In this document: in pieces, positions 43,866 through 52,224 of the stretch | Layout of the letters: every line of letters begins with the position of its first letter | Position numbering within the stretch: the stretch's first letter is position 1 | Position numbers and translations under genes: made by a program | The notes under the pieces: model-generated | Databases searched by the model: none | Seen by the model: only the letters and a program-made list of their open reading frames with translations | What the model was told of the DNA's origin: nothing | From: Herbidospora yilanensis | Lineage (GTDB): Bacteria; Actinomycetota; Actinomycetes; Streptosporangiales; Streptosporangiaceae | Assembly: GCF_001570565.1 (NCBI RefSeq) | Contig: NZ_BBXE01000031.1 | Coordinates: forward strand, 62,001-126,000 | Reading direction: 5' to 3' | DNA: 64,000 nt

Positions 43866-45148
43866 CAGTGTTCCTCCGGGAGGTGGAAGGCCGTGACGGG
43901 GGTGGACCGGCCCTTGACGGCGCGGGGTCCGAGGGGGATCCACGGCAGCCCTTCGGGCAGCGCGCCGACGGTGCTGGCGGCGGCGACCGTCCCGGCCGGG
44001 CGGGCCAGGTCCTGCATCCGGGCCGCCAGGTTGACCGTGTCGCCGACGAGCGTGTACTCGACGCGTTCCTCGCTGCCGAGCAGCGCGGCGGCCACCTCGC
44101 CCGTGCAGAGGCCGATGCCGAGCCGGAACGGGGTCTCCCACTCGTCGTTGAGGCGCCGCTGGCGCACGTGCATCTGCCGGGCCGCGGCGACCGCCGAGGC
44201 GGCGTGGCCGGGGCGCGGGTCGGGGGCGCCGAAGACGGCCATGACGGCGTCGCCGACGTACTGCATGACGGTGCCGCCCTCGCGGAGGATGGCCGCGTTC
44301 ATGGCCCGGCGGTGGGCGTTGAGCCGCCCGGCCAGCACGGCCGGGTCGGTGTGCTCGGCGATGGCCGAGTAGCCGCGCACGTCGCTCATCAGCACGGTCA
44401 CCGTGAGCCGTTCGGTGCGGTCGAGCCCGTCGGCCAGCAGCTTGTCGGCCAGCCCGCCGGGTAACAGGCGCGAGAGGCGTTCGCCCTGCTCGTCGCGGCG
44501 CAGGATCGCGGTGTGCAGCATCCGCAGGCGCTTCAGCGCGCCCTGCCGCCCGGCCGAGGCGCCCCGCGCCAGCTTGAGGAAGAGCTGCTCGACCAGGGCG
44601 TTCACCTTCTCGGGGCTGTCGCCGGCCGCCGCCGCGATGGCCTTCACCGACCGCCCCTCGGCGACCTGCCGCAGCAGCGCCTCCTCGGCCGCGCTCAGCT
44701 CCGGCGACCGCGCGGGGGAGAACAGGTCGTGGACGATCTGGGGGTCGACCATCGACCCGCCCGCCGCCACCTCGCGGATCGCCCGGCCCAGCAGGCCCGC
44801 GTCGGCGATCCGGTCCTTGAGCAGGTAGGCGTACCCGTCGGCCCCCTCCGACAGGAGCTTCACGGCGTAGTCGGGGTCGTCGTACTGGCTCAGCACCACG
44901 ACGCCGGTGCCCGGGAGGCGCCCCCGTACCTCCCGGGCGGCGTCGATGCCCTCGTCCTGGAAGGTCGGCGGCATCCTGATGTCGGTCACCAGCACCTGGG
45001 GACGCAGCTCCTCGGCGCGGGCGACCAGCTCGTCGTAGTCGGCGGCCACGCCGACCACCTCAAGGGCCTGGTCCCTGGCCAGCAGCGCGCGCACGCCCTC
45101 GCGGACGATCAGGTTGTCGTCGGCGAGCAGCACGGTGATCCGGTCCAC
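43865..45148 (-). CDS. Response regulator fused to a class III nucleotide cyclase
   Basis: A 427-residue fusion. Residues 1-125 form a receiver with Asp56 (VTDIRMPP). Residues about 150-195 resemble a LuxR HTH in outline (LSAAEEALLRQVAEGRSVKAI), but the recognition-helix pattern is degenerate. Residues about 245-420 form a class III adenylate/guanylate cyclase domain with metal-binding Asp256 (LMSDVRGYS) and Asp300 (YVGDAVMAVFG) and transition-state Asn373 and Arg377 (GDTVNLAARM). The residue that is usually the purine-selecting Lys two to three positions before VGD is Gln296, so nucleotide preference is open. First gene of a five-gene operon with ABC, kinase and oxidoreductase genes. Confidence 0.92.
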   Translation of the reverse strand: MDRITVLLADDNLIVREGVRALLARDQALEVVGVAADYDELVARAEELRPQVLVTDIRMPPTFQDEGIDAAREVRGRLPGTGVVVLSQYDDPDYAVKLLSEGADGYAYLLKDRIADAGLLGRAIREVAAGGSMVDPQIVHDLFSPARSPELSAAEEALLRQVAEGRSVKAIAAAAGDSPEKVNALVEQLFLKLARGASAGRQGALKRLRMLHTAILRRDEQGERLSRLLPGGLADKLLADGLDRTERLTVTVLMSDVRGYSAIAEHTDPAVLAGRLNAHRRAMNAAILREGGTVMQYVGDAVMAVFGAPDPRPGHAASAVAAARQMHVRQRRLNDEWETPFRLGIGLCTGEVAAALLGSEERVEYTLVGDTVNLAARMQDLARPAGTVAAASTVGALPEGLPWIPLGPRAVKGRSTPVTAFHLPEEH

Positions 45149-45273
45149 GCGCCAAATGTCCCTCCCGCGCGTGGCCGGGAACAGAGGGTTAGCCCTCCTG
45201 CGCCCGGATGGACACCACCCTGTGTCGCCGGCCCGTCGCCTCCTACCGTCGGAGACGACCAGAGGAGGCCGGA

Positions 45274-46254
45274 ATGCGCGTCGAATCGCAGGCCACGTCC
45301 CTGTCCTGGATCCCGTCGGAGGCGGTCAAGGGGTACACCCGCCCGATGTTCGACGCCGGGATCTCCCACTACGACGACCCACCCCCCGGACACGTCGACG
45401 ACCTGGAGGCGCTGCGCCGCGCCGACCGGTTCCGGTTCGCCAATGTGCTGCGCGTATGGGCCGAATTCGGCGACGATGGCCGGGTGATCGCCCACGGCGC
45501 CGAAGGAGGCGGGGTGATGGGCTCCACCACGGTCCGCCTGGGCCCCCTCGGCCTCACCCTGGCCGCCGTGAGCCTGCCCGACCTCCGTACCGAGACGGTC
45601 GGCGACGGCTTCGTCACCGTCACCCAGTCGGCCGGCGGCCGCACCTCGGTGCCGTTCCCGCGCGCCACCGCCGGGATCCCCCGCTGGCGCTCCCCGCTCG
45701 TCTGGACCACGATCTCGATCACGTTGTGGCCCGGCGGCGCCTCGGACGTCACGCTGTCGGGCGCCAGCCCGTTCCCGCGCCACTGGGTCTACGACGACGC
45801 CGGGCGGCTCGTCCTCAAGGCCGGCGTCACCGACTTCAGGGCGTGGGCCGCCCAGCGCGGCACCCCGTGGGGCGCCGAGGACTCCCCGGTCGTCGTCACG
45901 GCCGCCGAGACCGCCCTGGAACGCGAACTGTCCCGGCTGATCATGCGCGGGACCCGCAAGCCGGTCATCCGGGAACTGAAGCAGGGCGCCGCCCTGGTCC
46001 GCCAGGGCGAGCCCGGGGAGTCGCTGTTCCTGCTCCTCGACGGCGTCGTCACGGTCGACGTCGACGGCCGCGAACTCGGGCGCGTCGGCCCGGGCGCGGT
46101 GCTGGGGGAGCGGGCCCTGCTGGAGAACGGCCGCCGCACCGCCACGCTGACCGCGCTCACCCCGATCAGGGTGGCCGAGGCCGGCGCCGACAGCATCGAC
46201 CGGGCCGCCCTGGAACACCTGGCCCAGGGCCACCGCCGCGAGGAGTTCGCGTGA
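45274..46254 (+). CDS. Cyclic-nucleotide-binding domain protein
   Basis: A 326-residue protein. The C-terminal about 100 residues form a CAP-like cyclic-nucleotide-binding domain: QGEPGESLFLLLDGVVTV, then the phosphate-binding cassette LGERALLENGRRTATL with its Glu and Arg present. The N-terminal 220 residues form an unassigned, mostly beta region with no DNA-binding motif. The ATG at 45274 is preceded by GAGGAGG; an upstream ATG at 45208 has no site. It is divergent from the cyclase gene (125 bp apart) and coupled by a GTGA overlap to a metallo-beta-lactamase-fold gene, so it probably reads the signal made by the cyclase. Confidence 0.88.
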   Translation: MRVESQATSLSWIPSEAVKGYTRPMFDAGISHYDDPPPGHVDDLEALRRADRFRFANVLRVWAEFGDDGRVIAHGAEGGGVMGSTTVRLGPLGLTLAAVSLPDLRTETVGDGFVTVTQSAGGRTSVPFPRATAGIPRWRSPLVWTTISITLWPGGASDVTLSGASPFPRHWVYDDAGRLVLKAGVTDFRAWAAQRGTPWGAEDSPVVVTAAETALERELSRLIMRGTRKPVIRELKQGAALVRQGEPGESLFLLLDGVVTVDVDGRELGRVGPGAVLGERALLENGRRTATLTALTPIRVAEAGADSIDRAALEHLAQGHRREEFA

Positions 46255-47024
46255 GACTGCACTTCCTGGGGGTACGCGGGTCGACGCCCGCCCCCGGCGC
46301 CGAGTTCACCCGGTGGGGCGGCCACACCTCGTGTGTGGCCGTGCTGCCCGACGGGTGCGCGGCGCCGCCGCTGGTCCTCGACGCGGGGACCGGGATCAGG
46401 AACCTCGCGCCGGTCCCCTTCCGGGGGGTGATCGCGCTGTCGCACCTGCACTGGGACCACGTGCAGGGGTTGCCGTTCAGCCGGGCGGTCGACCATCCGG
46501 AGGCGTCGGTGGAGCTGATCGTGCCCGGTGCGGAGCCTCTCGCGCTGCTCACCCGGGCGTTCTCACCGCCGCACTTCCCGATCGAGCCGGGAGGTCTGCG
46601 AGGAGCCGTGTCGGTGAGCTCTTCCGGCGGGAGCCGCGAATTCAAGGGATTCGACCTGATCCAGGCGGAGGTGACCCACAAGGGCGGGATCACGGTCGGG
46701 ACCCGGGTCGAGTGCGACGGCGTGGCCGTCGTCTACCTGCCCGACCACGCACCCCAGCTCGGCTCGGCGGCGGCCGAGGAGTTGTGCCGGGACGCCGACC
46801 TGATCGTGCACGACGGCCAGTTCCGGCCCGAGGAGCAGGCGCTGGCCGACGACTACGGGCACGCCACCGTCACCGACGCGCTGGCCTTCGCCGAACGCTG
46901 CGGCGCGCGGAGCCTGCTGCTGACCCACCACGCGCCGGGCCGCACCGACGACCAGCTCGACGCCGTCGCCAAGGAGTGGCCCGACGTGCGGTTCGCCCGC
47001 GAAGGCGACGTCGTGACCGTCTAG
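46251..47024 (+). CDS. Metallo-beta-lactamase-fold hydrolase
   Basis: A 257-residue protein of the RNase Z/phosphodiesterase-like MBL group. The metal-binding HLHWDH (HxHxDH) lies near residue 65, and the C-terminal part carries DHAPQ, HDGQF near 185 and LLTHHAPG near 223 as the further histidines. It starts with LHFLGVRGSTPAPG, which is typical of the family. Because it is coupled to a cyclic-nucleotide-binding protein and faces a cyclase gene, it may be a cyclic-nucleotide phosphodiesterase (class II-like); this is inference. The GTG at 46251 overlaps the preceding stop. Confidence 0.87.
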   Translation: MRLHFLGVRGSTPAPGAEFTRWGGHTSCVAVLPDGCAAPPLVLDAGTGIRNLAPVPFRGVIALSHLHWDHVQGLPFSRAVDHPEASVELIVPGAEPLALLTRAFSPPHFPIEPGGLRGAVSVSSSGGSREFKGFDLIQAEVTHKGGITVGTRVECDGVAVVYLPDHAPQLGSAAAEELCRDADLIVHDGQFRPEEQALADDYGHATVTDALAFAERCGARSLLLTHHAPGRTDDQLDAVAKEWPDVRFAREGDVVTV

Positions 47025-47314
47025 ATCTTGTGGCCGACCTCGTTCTCGTAGGCGGTGAGCTGCTGCTCCAGCGCCTTCATCAGCTCGAAGACCTGCGCCG
47101 GGGGAATGCGCACCCGGCTCACGATCCGCGTGGGCACGCTGATGTACTGCTGGCCGTCGCCGTTGTCGGCCAGGCCGGGCGGGCGGGTGATCACCGCGAA
47201 GTCGAGCACGAACCCGTCCTGGGTATGCCAGACGGAGGCGAAGTTGGCGTACTGGCCGGCCTCCACTTCGGGGGTGATGCTCACTTCCAGGCGGCTCTCG
47301 GGCTCGTTGGTCAA
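47021..47314 (-). CDS. DUF3467 protein
   Basis: A 97-residue DUF3467 protein: RLEVSITPEVEAGQYANFASVWHTQDGFVLDFAVI, followed by the closing TRIVSRVRIPPAQVFELMKALEQQL helix region. These small proteins of unknown function occur widely in bacteria. The TTG at 47314 is chosen because GGAGG ends nine bases upstream; an ATG at 47341 in the same frame has no site and would use up that GGAGG. Its stop overlaps the stop of the convergent MBL gene by 4 bp. Confidence 0.82.
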   Translation of the reverse strand: MTNEPESRLEVSITPEVEAGQYANFASVWHTQDGFVLDFAVITRPPGLADNGDGQQYISVPTRIVSRVRIPPAQVFELMKALEQQLTAYENEVGHKI

Positions 47315-47384
47315 ATCCTCATCCCTCCGGGTCGCCTCCATGGTGCCCTGTCGGGGGAGCGTTCCCGCGTCCGACACGTCCTGT

Positions 47385-48032
47385 TCATTTGAGGATCGAC
47401 GGGAGCGGCTGCGCGCCGCGCGTCGCCAGCATCTCTTTCATCAGGTCGATCTCGGCGGTCTGACCGTCGACGATGTGCTGGGCGAGGTTCCGCACTTCCG
47501 GACGTTCGGCCAGCTCAAGCGCGCCCTTGGCCATCTCGACGCCGCCCTCGTGGTGGCGGATCATCAATTGCAGGAACAGCACCTCGGCCGCCTGCCCCTT
47601 CGCGTCGGCGAGTTGCCTCATCTCGTCGGCGGTGGCCATTCCGGGCATCACACCCGGTGTCACGCCCGCTGTCACCCCGGCCGCCGCCGCGTGGCCGTGG
47701 CCCGCCATCCAGGTCATCGGCTTCACGCTGGAGGCCTGCGACAGGTCCCACTGCTGCAGCCAGCCGATGAACATTCCACGCTGCGCCGACTGCGTCGTGA
47801 TGATGTCGTAGGCCAGCGTGCGCACCCCGTCGTCGGTGCTCTCGTCGCGCACCGCGAACGACATCTCGACCGCCTGCGCGTGGTGAACCCCCATGTCACG
47901 GGCGAAACCGGCCTCGGGGGACAGGTCGCCGGGGGTGCCCGGCCGGGCCAGGTTGACCAGCAGCAGGACGATCGCGACGACCACGACGACGGCCGCGGCG
48001 ACCGGGAGCAGAAGCGAACGGGGGTTCTTCAT
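47385..48032 (-). CDS. DUF305 membrane-anchored protein
   Basis: A 215-residue protein with an N-terminal membrane anchor (about residues 8-27) and an extracytoplasmic DUF305 domain, a four-helix ferritin-like fold. Its paired motifs are visible: ARDMGVHHAQAVEMS near 50 and LMIRHHEGGVEMA near 167. The His/Met-rich middle (GHGHAAAAGVT...MPGMAT) suggests copper or other soft-metal binding, as proposed for the family. It is divergent from a DUF3105 gene; the two families are often neighbours in actinobacteria. The start follows GGGGG. Confidence 0.88.
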   Translation of the reverse strand: MKNPRSLLLPVAAAVVVVVAIVLLLVNLARPGTPGDLSPEAGFARDMGVHHAQAVEMSFAVRDESTDDGVRTLAYDIITTQSAQRGMFIGWLQQWDLSQASSVKPMTWMAGHGHAAAAGVTAGVTPGVMPGMATADEMRQLADAKGQAAEVLFLQLMIRHHEGGVEMAKGALELAERPEVRNLAQHIVDGQTAEIDLMKEMLATRGAQPLPSILK

Positions 48033-48129
48033 CGCCCCCAGATTACTTCCCGCCGGGACGCGATGGGCCAAACGGCTATCTATACCCACTATTCTCCTTG
48101 TCCATATGTGACCGCGTGATGGAGGGTCG

Positions 48130-48861
48130 ATGACCAAGGAGAAAGCGCAGGCACGGCGTGACCGTATCGCCCAGATGAGGGCGCAGCAGCGGGCCAAGGA
48201 ACGGCGGGCCGCTGTCCTCATGTGGGGCATCGGCGGCCTGGTCATCCTGCTTCTCGTCGGAAGCGTCGCCTTCTACATCATCCGTCAGGAGATGGACAAG
48301 TCGGAGGCCGAGAAGGCCGCGACCGCCGCTCAAGAGGCGATGCTGCCGAAGGTCAAGAACTTCGAGTACAAGGGCGCCGGCCACGTCAACACGAAGGTCG
48401 CCTACAAGGAGACCCCGCCGGCCGGCGGCGAGCACAACCCGGCCTGGCAGACGTGCGGCATCTACGACCAGCCGATCAACAACGAGAACGCGGTCCACTC
48501 GATGGAGCACGGCGCGGTCTGGATCACCTACCAGCCCGACCTGCCGGCCGCCGAGGTCGACAAGCTGAAGGCGCTGGCGGGCGAGCCCTACATGCTGCTC
48601 AGCCCCTACCCCGGCCTGCCGTCGAAGATCGTCGCCTCGTCGTGGAACCACCAGATCCAGCTCGACAGCGCCTCGTCCCCCGACCTGAGCGCCTTCGTCC
48701 TCAAGTTCCGCCAGGGCGAGGACACCCCCGAGCTCGGCGCGAGCTGCGACGGCGGCGAGACCCGCTCCGCGGCCGACGCCCCGCTGCCGCCGGCCGGCTC
48801 CCAGCCGGCCCCGCAGCCGTCGGGCGCGCCGTCCATGTCGACGGACGCGCCCGCCCAGTAA
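48130..48861 (+). CDS. DUF3105 membrane-anchored protein
   Basis: A 243-residue protein. A basic N-terminus (about 1-27) precedes one membrane helix (28-50); the extracytoplasmic DUF3105 domain follows, with NPAWQTCGIYDQPINNENAVHSMEHGAVWITY near 98-130, where C104, H119 and H123 are candidate metal ligands. The tail is Pro/Ala/Ser-rich. It is divergent from the DUF305 gene with about 97 bp between the starts; GGAGGG lies just upstream. The function is unknown; copper handling is possible. Confidence 0.87.
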   Translation: MTKEKAQARRDRIAQMRAQQRAKERRAAVLMWGIGGLVILLLVGSVAFYIIRQEMDKSEAEKAATAAQEAMLPKVKNFEYKGAGHVNTKVAYKETPPAGGEHNPAWQTCGIYDQPINNENAVHSMEHGAVWITYQPDLPAAEVDKLKALAGEPYMLLSPYPGLPSKIVASSWNHQIQLDSASSPDLSAFVLKFRQGEDTPELGASCDGGETRSAADAPLPPAGSQPAPQPSGAPSMSTDAPAQ

Positions 48862-48879
48862 CAACCGGTTTGAGATTCA

Positions 48880-48915
48880 GGACGGCCCGTGCGCCAGTTT
48901 GGCCACGGGCCGTCC
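48880..48915. terminator. Factor-independent-type hairpin after the DUF3105 gene
   Basis: GGACGGCCCGTG (48880-48891) and CACGGGCCGTCC (48904-48915) are perfectly complementary 12-bp arms; the loop can pair further (GCC/GGC). There is no T-tract, as is common in actinomycetes. It lies 19 bp after the DUF3105 stop. Confidence 0.8.
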
Positions 48916-48959
48916 CATGTCGATAGGCTCTGCGGGCGATGTCAGGGATTGAGGCCGGG

Positions 48960-49838
48960 ATGCAGAACACCCCCGTTGCGGAGGAGCCGGGTCCGCCGCG
49001 GCCGCCGCAGGCGACCAAGGGAGCCACGATCGCCCTCAGCGTCGCGCTGGTCCTCGTGGTGATCATGTCCGGCGTGCTGGGCACCGTCGCGGTGCTGATG
49101 ACCAACAACCAGGACTCCCCGCCGCTGACCCAGCCGGTCGTGACCAAGCTCGCGGTGCCCATCCACTTCGCGCCCGTCGAGGCGTCCGGCGCGGCCCCCT
49201 GCCCGGCCGAGACCGAGGCCGTCCTCGACGACGCCGGCACCACCTGCTACCAGCTCGAACCGGGTGTGACCCTGACGTCGGCGCAGAAGATCGAGACCTT
49301 CACCGAGTCCGACGGCACCTACTCGATCCGGGTGGTCCTGGCCCCCGACAACCGGGCCCAGATCGAAGACCTGACCCGCGACACCGTGAAGCGCCTGCTG
49401 GCGATCGTGGTCGGCGACAAGGTCGTCTCGACGCCGCGCGTGGCCCAGGAGATCACCCAGGACAGCCTGAGCATCGTCGGCGGCTTCACCAAGGAGGAGG
49501 CCGACGCCTTCCTCGCCCGCCTGAAGGGCACCGGCGCCCCACCCGCCCAGCCGCCCGCCAACCAGCCGACGAGCGACCCGGCGGCCACCGGCCAGCCCGG
49601 CGTGACCGACCCGAACCAGCCACCCGGCGGCACCGACCCGAACCAGCAACCGGGCGGCACCAACCAGCAGCCCTCCGCGAACAACCAGGGCGGCGCGACC
49701 TCCCAGCGCTACCCGACCTGCGCGGCGGCCATCGCGGCCGCGGCCGGCCCTTACACCAAGGGCATCCACGAGGAATACGAGTGGTACATCGACGTCGACA
49801 ACGACGGCGTCGCGTGCGACCCCGACGACGTGTCCTGA
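48960..49838 (+). CDS. Membrane-anchored protein with SecD-head-like and Excalibur domains
   Basis: A 292-residue protein. The N-terminal cytoplasmic stretch is Pro-rich, then a membrane helix at about 22-46. The outside part holds a domain similar to the extracellular head of SecD (ETFTESDGTYSIRVVLAPDNRAQIEDLTRD near 110-140), a Pro/Gln/Asn/Gly-rich repeat linker (units like TDPNQxPGG), and a C-terminal Excalibur calcium-binding motif DVDNDGVACD near 281. ATG 48960 has GAGG at the right distance; 48939 in frame does not. The role is unknown, probably at the cell surface. Confidence 0.82.
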   Translation: MQNTPVAEEPGPPRPPQATKGATIALSVALVLVVIMSGVLGTVAVLMTNNQDSPPLTQPVVTKLAVPIHFAPVEASGAAPCPAETEAVLDDAGTTCYQLEPGVTLTSAQKIETFTESDGTYSIRVVLAPDNRAQIEDLTRDTVKRLLAIVVGDKVVSTPRVAQEITQDSLSIVGGFTKEEADAFLARLKGTGAPPAQPPANQPTSDPAATGQPGVTDPNQPPGGTDPNQQPGGTNQQPSANNQGGATSQRYPTCAAAIAAAAGPYTKGIHEEYEWYIDVDNDGVACDPDDVS

Positions 49839-49887
49839 TTCCGGTCGGGTACGACCTGAGCGGCGCCCCTCGGCCGGCTGTTTCGCT

Positions 49888-52116
49888 CTATGCCGGGACG
49901 CTGCTCAGGGCGATGTCATCGAGCCGAATCGGCACCCTCGACAGCGGCAGGCCCGTCGCCGCCCGGACCGCCGCCGCGATGGCCGGGGTCGACGACAACG
50001 TCGGGGGTTCGCCCGCTCCCCGCAGCCCGTAGGGCGCGTGCGGGTCGGGGTTCTCCAAAATCGACAACCTCATGGGCGGCATGTCGAGGATGGTCGGGAT
50101 CAGGTAGTCGGTGAACGACGGGTTCAGCACCTTCCCGTCGCGGATCTGGATCTCCTCCATCAGCGCCAGGCCGAGACCCTGGGCCGTGCCGCCGTGGATC
50201 TGGCCTTCGAGGGCGAGCGGGTTGAGGATCTTCCCGACGTCCTGGACGGCGGCCAGTTCGACCACCTTGACCAGGCCGAGCTCCACGTCGACGTCCACCA
50301 CCGCCCGGTGCACGCACAACGCCAACTGGGTGTGCGAGTCGCCCTGGCCGGTCAGCGGGTCCATCGGGAACGTCCGGCGGTGCCGGTATTCGCGGGTCTC
50401 CTCGATCGGCCCCTCGGCGGCCAGCACCTCGGCCACGCTCCGGCCGTCGGCCGTCAGCGCGTCGAGACGTTCTTTGACCGCCAGGCTCGCGGCGCGGACC
50501 GCGCCCCCGGTGACGTAGGACTGCCGGGAGGCCGACGACGACCCCGCCGAGCCGACGGTCGTGTCGGCGGGCACGATGGTGACCCGGTCGATGCCCAGTT
50601 CGGTCTGGGCGATCTGGGTCTTGACCATGATGAGGCCCTGCCCGACCTCGGCCGCCGCCGTGTGCACGAGCACGTGCGGCTCGCCGCCGAGCAGTTCCAC
50701 CCGCACCCGGGCGGTCGAGTAGTCGTCGAAGCCCTCGGAGAAGCAGATGTTCTTGATACCGACGCCGTAGCCGACGCCGCGCCTGACCCCCTCGCCGTGG
50801 GTGGTCTGCGCCACGCCGCCCGGCAGTTCGCGCAGGTCGAGCGTGGAAGGCCCGGGAAGGGGCATCGCGTCGAGCTCCCGCAGCATGTCGGCGAGCGGCG
50901 CGGGCGTGTCGATCACCTGGCCGGTGGCCAGCAGCGACCCCTGCGAGACCGCGTTGCGGATCCGGATCTCGACCGGCGACACGCCGCACGCCTCGGCCAG
51001 CCGGTCCATCTGCGACTCGTAGGCGTAACAGGCCTGGACCGCCCCGAACCCCCGCATCGCCCCGCAGGGCGGGTTGTTGGTGTAGGTCCCGTAGGCGTCG
51101 ATGAGGACGTTCGGCACCTCGTAGGGGCCGACGCCGAGCGACGCGGCGTTCCCGACGACGGCGGGCGAGCTGGAGGTGTACGCGCCCCCGTCGAGCACGA
51201 TCTCCGCCTTGACGTAGACGAGCCTGCCGTCGCGCGTCGCGCCGTGCTCGTAGCGCATCCAGGCCGGGTGGCGGTGGACGTGCCCGAAGAAGGACTCCTC
51301 GCGGCCGTACACGAACTTGACCGGCTTGCCCGTGCGGAGGGCCAGCATCGAGGCGTGGACCTGCATCGACAGGTCCTCGCGCGCGCCGAACGCGCCGCCG
51401 ACGCCCGCCAGGGTGAGGCGGACCTTGTCCTTCGGGAGGTTCAGGCAGGGCGCGATCTGGTCCTGGTCGACGTGGAGCCACTGGGTGGCGATGTAGAGGT
51501 CCACGCCGCCGTCCTCGGCCGGGACCGCGAGGCCCGACTCGGGGCCGAGGAAGGCCTGGTCCTGCATGCCGACCTCGTATTCGCCCGTGACGACCACGTC
51601 GGCGGTGAAGGTCGACCCGACCCTGACGGGCTGGTGCCTGACCAGGTTCCCGTGCACGCTGACCTGAGGGCACTCGGGGTCGAAGGCGGCTCTGCGCGGG
51701 TCGGTGACGGCCTCGCGGACCTCGTATACGACCTCGATCAGATCGGCGGCCCGCCGGGCCGTCTCGGGATGGTCGGCGGCCACCAGGGCGACCGGTTCGC
51801 CCTGGTAGCGGACCTGGTCGATGGCCAGCACGGGCTGGTCCTTGTGTTCGAGGCCGTAGAACTTCTCGCCGGGGACGTCCTCGTGCGTGAGCACGGCGTA
51901 CACACCCGGGACCTTCAGGGCGGGACCCACGTCGATCGACCTGATCCACGCCGACGGGTGGGGGCTGCGCAGCGTCGCGCCCCAGAGCATGCCGTCGAGC
52001 CACAGGTCGGAGGAGTAGGCGAACTCCCCGGTGACCTTCAGCGTGCCGTCGGGGCGGAGCAGGCTCTGCCCGATTCCCTGTCCGATTCCCTGGGTGCGTC
52101 CGGTGGCGATGCTCAT
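49888..52116 (-). CDS. Molybdopterin-binding subunit of a xanthine-dehydrogenase-family enzyme
   Basis: A 742-residue large subunit. It has the family features: RPDGTLKVTGEFAYSSDL at the N-terminus, GVGGAFGARED near 258 (molybdopterin contact), CGAMRGFGAVQA near 360, and GLRGAGEPP near 706 with the catalytic-type Glu. The enzymes oxidise purines or aldehydes and normally need FAD and 2Fe-2S subunits; neither is adjacent here, since the gene is flanked by a convergent and a divergent gene. The partner subunits must lie elsewhere, or the subunit is an orphan. The divergent PucR gene points to purine use. The start at 52116 has no strong ribosome-binding site. Confidence 0.9.
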   Translation of the reverse strand: MSIATGRTQGIGQGIGQSLLRPDGTLKVTGEFAYSSDLWLDGMLWGATLRSPHPSAWIRSIDVGPALKVPGVYAVLTHEDVPGEKFYGLEHKDQPVLAIDQVRYQGEPVALVAADHPETARRAADLIEVVYEVREAVTDPRRAAFDPECPQVSVHGNLVRHQPVRVGSTFTADVVVTGEYEVGMQDQAFLGPESGLAVPAEDGGVDLYIATQWLHVDQDQIAPCLNLPKDKVRLTLAGVGGAFGAREDLSMQVHASMLALRTGKPVKFVYGREESFFGHVHRHPAWMRYEHGATRDGRLVYVKAEIVLDGGAYTSSSPAVVGNAASLGVGPYEVPNVLIDAYGTYTNNPPCGAMRGFGAVQACYAYESQMDRLAEACGVSPVEIRIRNAVSQGSLLATGQVIDTPAPLADMLRELDAMPLPGPSTLDLRELPGGVAQTTHGEGVRRGVGYGVGIKNICFSEGFDDYSTARVRVELLGGEPHVLVHTAAAEVGQGLIMVKTQIAQTELGIDRVTIVPADTTVGSAGSSSASRQSYVTGGAVRAASLAVKERLDALTADGRSVAEVLAAEGPIEETREYRHRRTFPMDPLTGQGDSHTQLALCVHRAVVDVDVELGLVKVVELAAVQDVGKILNPLALEGQIHGGTAQGLGLALMEEIQIRDGKVLNPSFTDYLIPTILDMPPMRLSILENPDPHAPYGLRGAGEPPTLSSTPAIAAAVRAATGLPLSRVPIRLDDIALSSVPA

Positions 52117-52224
52117 AGACGCCCAGTAGACCAACCTTTTGTTTCCGGACCTATCGGCTGACCCATGAAACGCCGGGGCCACAGAGGGCGGCGCTTGTAG
52201 ATTCATCCAAATAAGGTGGGTCTT

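Noticed and set aside
45208-45273. Upstream ATG start for the cyclic-nucleotide-binding protein
   Set aside because: GAGGAGG is placed for ATG 45274; the upstream region is Arg-rich and not conserved-looking.
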